Positions 60,621 to 64,000 of a stretch of 64,000 bases of DNA are shown in pieces. The translations under genes and the position numbers were made by a program. This DNA is from Laccaria trichodermophora (taxonomy: Eukaryota > Basidiomycota > Agaricomycetes > Agaricales > Hydnangiaceae): assembly GCA_018417955.1 (NCBI GenBank), contig JACTVC010000022.1, forward strand, positions 248,001 to 312,000, read 5' to 3'. The notes beneath the pieces were generated by a model, which ran no database searches, had not been told where the DNA came from, and saw only the letters and a list, made by a program, of their open reading frames with translations. Each line of letters opens with the position of its first letter. Position 1 is the first letter of the stretch.

Positions 60621-62476
60621 ATGAGTGCAAGAGAGCTTCGATCTCTACAAGCTGGGGTGATCTCCCCCCCCAAACGGGGCCGGAAACGTGGCCAATCCAA
60701 TACTGAGGCAACAACCACCAAGCGTGCTAAGGCTACAAAGACTGATGTTGAAGAGAGTGGTGAGGAGGAACCAAAGGCTGGAAAGAGCACCAAAAAGGGA
60801 AAGAGTGGTGGTAAGAAGGGGAAAAAAGCAAGGTGTGTGGCTTCTTTTATACCAGTGCTTGGATACCAACTATTTTATTCAGAATGACAGCTGCCCAGCG
60901 AGCAGCCAAAGACAAGGCTGAGAATGATAAAGGCATCCCAGTCCATCTGACACCGTGAGCTCTTTTATTTTAATCTTTATATAACTATTTATAATGGGAT
61001 GTTGTTAGAGTTGAACTTGCCCTTGAAGCTGCTGGTACTTCAGTTGCACCTCCAAAGCGTACTGTCAAATTATCATCGACCCCTTCCTTCCTCCCCCCTG
61101 CTCCTACTGTTTCGAGTAGCCGTTCTCGTGTCAACCGTGAGCTCGAAGTTACTACTGCACATGAAGATGTAAGTGGTGAGGGGAGCGATGAGGAAGATGG
61201 TGATGAGGATGAGGAAGGTGATGAAGGTGATGAAGGTGATGAAGGTGATGAAGGTGATGAGGGTGATGAGGGTAGAGGCCGTCCATTGGCTGAGGGTAAT
61301 ATTTTCTTTTTTTAATGTTATTTTATGGATTTATTATTTTTTCTAGACATTGTTGAGTCTACTGGTGATAATTTTCACTCGGTTGTATCTACTGGTGATA
61401 ATTTCTTGGTTGAAGGTAATATTCTGATTTTGTTTAGTTTCACTTTCTCATTTATTCATTCTTATCTATTCATAGATATTGATCTTTCGAATTTGCCACC
61501 TCCCAAGACACCAGTACCTGCCCATGGATCTTCACGTTCTACTGGGGGTATTTTGCGTGGGCGTGCCCTGGGAAATTCTTTCAATATAGGTGACTCTGTT
61601 GATTATGCACCCCAAGAGGTCAGACCTCTTTCTAATGGTCGCATTGATATCACCATTGTCCAACAACCTCCTTCTGATGTTGTTATTGAGAACCCCACCT
61701 CACACCTGAATGTCAAGTCCCCCTGCTTTGAGACATTGGGCCCACTTTTGAAGAAGGTCGCCAAGAGCTATTCCCCCGTTCGCAGTAGGTATTTGATTAT
61801 ATCTGAAAATACAAAGTATAATAAGCTTTCTTTCAGATCACAATTATCGTGTCTATATTTTGGATAAGAAGCAGTGGTCTATCATGGGTCGTTATAACGT
61901 TGTAGTTGAGGATGACGAGGAAGCTATTTGGGAGGAGGATGAGATTGGTAAAGTCACACATATTCTTCTGGTAGGTTTCATTGGCATTCTCTGTTTGAAT
62001 TTTATCTAAGTTATATTTAGGAAAATGACCATGAAAAAATGGTCGCTTCTGCAATTCCACCATCCTTTCATCAACGCTCTGTCTCTTTAGGTTCTCATTC
62101 AGGATCTGTCCCTCGCTCCTTGTCAGTTCCTTCTGATTCTCGTGGACACTCTCGAGCATCATCTGTTAGTACATCTGAGGTGACTGGTCCTTCAAGGCTT
62201 TCTAATGCCAACAAAGCTCTTCTCTTGGAATATCTTGGGATTGACAGAGATCTTGCCTCTCTGGATAAGCCTGGGTTACAGTCTGCCTATCAGAAGTTTA
62301 AGGCTATCATAAATGCTACTCCGAAAGTTACAGGCTTGAGCAAGGATGCTGAGTGGAAGTCACAGTTTGATGATGGAGCTGTCTGGGTTCCCAACATTGT
62401 CGACTTTATTCATATCTTCATCGCTAAGACTCAGTTCTACCAAGTGTGGAAGCCAGCATTTCTACGAGCTGAGGAA
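60621..62476 (+). pseudogene. Element I gene 1, interrupted by element II
   Basis: A gene of about eight exons from ATG 60621 (MSARELRSLQAGVISPPKRG). A basic Lys-rich start (KKGKSGGKKGKKAR) precedes MTAAQRAAKDKAENDKG. An acidic exon carries a GATGAAGGT-type hexanucleotide repeat (Glu-Gly-Asp, 61200-61270). Further exons include DHNYRVYILDKKQWSIMGRY, a Ser-rich exon, and a globular end LEYLGIDRDLASLDKPGLQ with FIHIFIAKTQFYQVWKPAFL. The frame then runs into element II right after RAEE at 62476. I do not recognise the family. The gene lies within a transposon and precedes the transposase gene once the two halves are joined. The missing C-terminal part is probably at 39998-40205. Confidence 0.6.
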
Positions 62477-64000
62477 TCAGGGCATTCAGTAGATACCCAA
62501 TGGGACCATAGTAGTTCACATGGTCAATTGTCCAATGGACCATAGGGCTACCCCAATGGGCCCAATCGTAGTTGACACCATTCGGCCATAGTTTGGCCCA
62601 ATGTCTGTGAGACATTAAGCGGGCATTGTTGGGGCCAACATAACAAAACTATGAGAAGCATAATTGGGCCGAATGAGGGATACACAAAATGAATTGGGCC
62701 CATTGGGCCCAATTGAGACCCATGTTAAACTCCCAACAGCCAAGGTTGGGCCCAATATTGCAAGGATATTAATTAGGCTATACTGCATTGTTGGGCCCAA
62801 TGCTCAGTGTAACAAATGCCGAATCCGGCGGAACCATAACCCTAACCCTGGCAAACCCTGTCTAGCCACAGTCCGGGCCGATGACATCACCTCCGGCACA
62901 AAATGGGATACATATTGCAAATACTGTCGGTAGCACATATGCAGGCCATAAATCAATATTTCCATATCAGCCTGAAATCTTGTTAATTGCTTGAATTCAT
63001 TTTGGGTTAAAGATAACAGCCGGACATACAACAGCCACCCTGGATGCATAGATAGCATGAGGCATGCTGTATCAAGGACACTTTCTTTGCATTTAACGGT
63101 CAATACCTCCTGGAATATTGTGTTGCCTCCCAAAGACTATGTGCACTCAATAGATATAAAAACCGAAGATTTTGTTGGCTGGTTGTGCCGAAATCCCTCC
63201 GGAAATATTGTGTTGCCTCCCAAGGACTATGTGCACTCAATACATATAAAAACCAAAGATTTCGTCGGCTTGTAGTGCGGAAGTACCTCCGGAAATATTG
63301 TGTTGGCTCTCAGAGAATATGTCCACTCAACACATGTTAAAACCGAAGATTTCGTCGGTTCGTAGTGCCGAAATACCTCCGGAAATATTGTGTTGCCTCC
63401 CAAGGACTATGTGCACTCAATACATATAAAAACCAAAGATTTCGTCGGCTTGTAGTGCCGAAGTACCTCCAGGAATATTGTGTTGCCTGCCAGAAAATAT
63501 GTGCACTCAATAGATATCAAAATCGAAGATTTTGTCGGCTGGTAATGCCGAAATACCTGTGGAAATATTGTGTTGGCTCTCGGAGAATATGTGCACTCAA
63601 CACATGTTAAAACCGAAGATTTCATCGGCTGGTAGTGCCGAAATACCTCCAGAAATATTGTGTAGCCTCTCAAAGAATATGTGCACTCAACACATCTTAA
63701 AACCGAAGGTTTCATCGGTTGGTAGTGCCGAAATACCTCCGGAAATATTGTGTTGCCTCCCAAGGACTATGTGCACTCAACAGATATAAAAACCAAAGAT
63801 TTCGTCGGCTCGTAGTGCCGAAGTACCTCCAGGAATATTGTGTTGCCTCCCAGAAAATATGTGCACTCAATAGATATCAAAATCGAAGATTTCGTCGGCT
63901 GGTAGTGCCGAAATACCTCCGGAAATATTGTGTTGGCTCTCGGAGAATATGTGCACTCAACACATGTTAAAACCGAAGATTTCGTCCGCTGGTAGTGCCG
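62477..64000. mobile_element. Element II, second copy (right end), continues beyond the window
   Basis: This equals the reverse complement of 45771-47294: every position pairs with (109771 minus position) and all long translations agree, so no insertion or deletion separates the copies over 1.52 kb. It includes the terminus TCAGGGCATTCAG, the TTGGGCCCAA-rich region, the Cys-motif remnant (about 62814-62935) and the start of the 90-bp array. Confidence 0.92.
63106..64000 (+). repeat. 90-bp tandem repeat array of the second element II copy
   Basis: About ten units of the 90-bp repeat reach the window edge. They have the same order of variant units as 46665 down to 45771. Orientation is the same as the left arm at 40.7-43.2 kb. 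Confidence 0.92.

Larger units (their letters stand above)
58917..62476 (+). mobile_element. Element I (KDZ-type DNA transposon), proximal half
   Basis: The terminus GAGGTCTTATCAGTGCCCC is followed by TATTCCTGCAGG and many CATTCCGG / CCGGAAT motifs to 59150. Target copy GCAAAG sits just outside at 58911-58916. Inside are a CCCA-rich minisatellite and gene 1 (60621-62476). The half ends where element II is inserted at 62476/62477. The matching distal half, with transposase, is at 37229-40205 on the other strand. Confidence 0.78.

Noticed and set aside
62836..62850. Telomere-like CCCTAACCCT near the element II end
   Set aside because: Only a single partial pair of units; the same bases occur in both element II copies, so they belong to the element.

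Overview
The window looks like a chromosome segment of an Agaricomycete (mushroom-forming basidiomycete). The genes are dense and cut by many short GT-AG introns of about 50-70 bp. The gene content fits: an expanded HSPA12-like Hsp70 family, a vacuolar membrane protease of the PFF1 type, a NACHT-ankyrin STAND protein, and a KDZ-type transposase with the basidiomycete CxC5/CxC6 cysteine clusters. All calls come from reading the sequence and hand-made exon joins; no database search was possible.

Layout. 1-865: 3' end of an HSPA12-like gene (E). 1100-4325 (-): vacuolar membrane protease. 5214-6040 (-): unknown protein. 7179-8740 and 12531-13283: two TIR elements, the second with a perfect 8-bp target duplication. 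10.3-11.8 kb: decayed kinase-like gene. 13452-14741 (+): single-pass membrane protein. 14985-15781 (-): acireductone dioxygenase. 16.1-17.7 kb (-): multi-pass membrane protein. 17966-32418: four more HSPA12-like genes (A, B, C on -, D on +), with a dead F-box gene between B and C. 32593-33929: a tRNA-Ala gene split in its anticodon loop by a 1.23-kb TIR element. 34547-36648 (-): RGG and tryptophan-motif protein. 37.2-47.3 kb: half of a KDZ-type transposon (element I), then a 7-kb palindromic element (element II) made of inverted arrays of a 90-bp repeat. 47508-49822 (+): twin-NBD ABC ATPase. 51.45-55.98 kb (+): NACHT-ankyrin gene. 58733-58830: intact tRNA-Ala(AGC). 58917-62476: the other half of element I, interrupted by a second copy of element II that runs off the window.

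The main structural result is that the two halves of element I (58917-62476 and 37229 to about 40205) fit together as one transposon. They have matching terminal repeats, a shared GCAAAG duplication, flanks that rebuild an empty site also present at 34.0 and 56.8 kb, and the two ends of one split gene. Element II copies that agree over at least 1.5 kb lie in opposite orientation at both breakpoints. The simplest reading is a young inversion of about 15 kb (47295-62476) by recombination between element II copies. It would carry the ABC ATPase, the NACHT-ankyrin gene and a tRNA gene.

Most host genes here are unrelated housekeeping or accessory genes. The only gene family with a clear local history is the HSPA12-like cluster.
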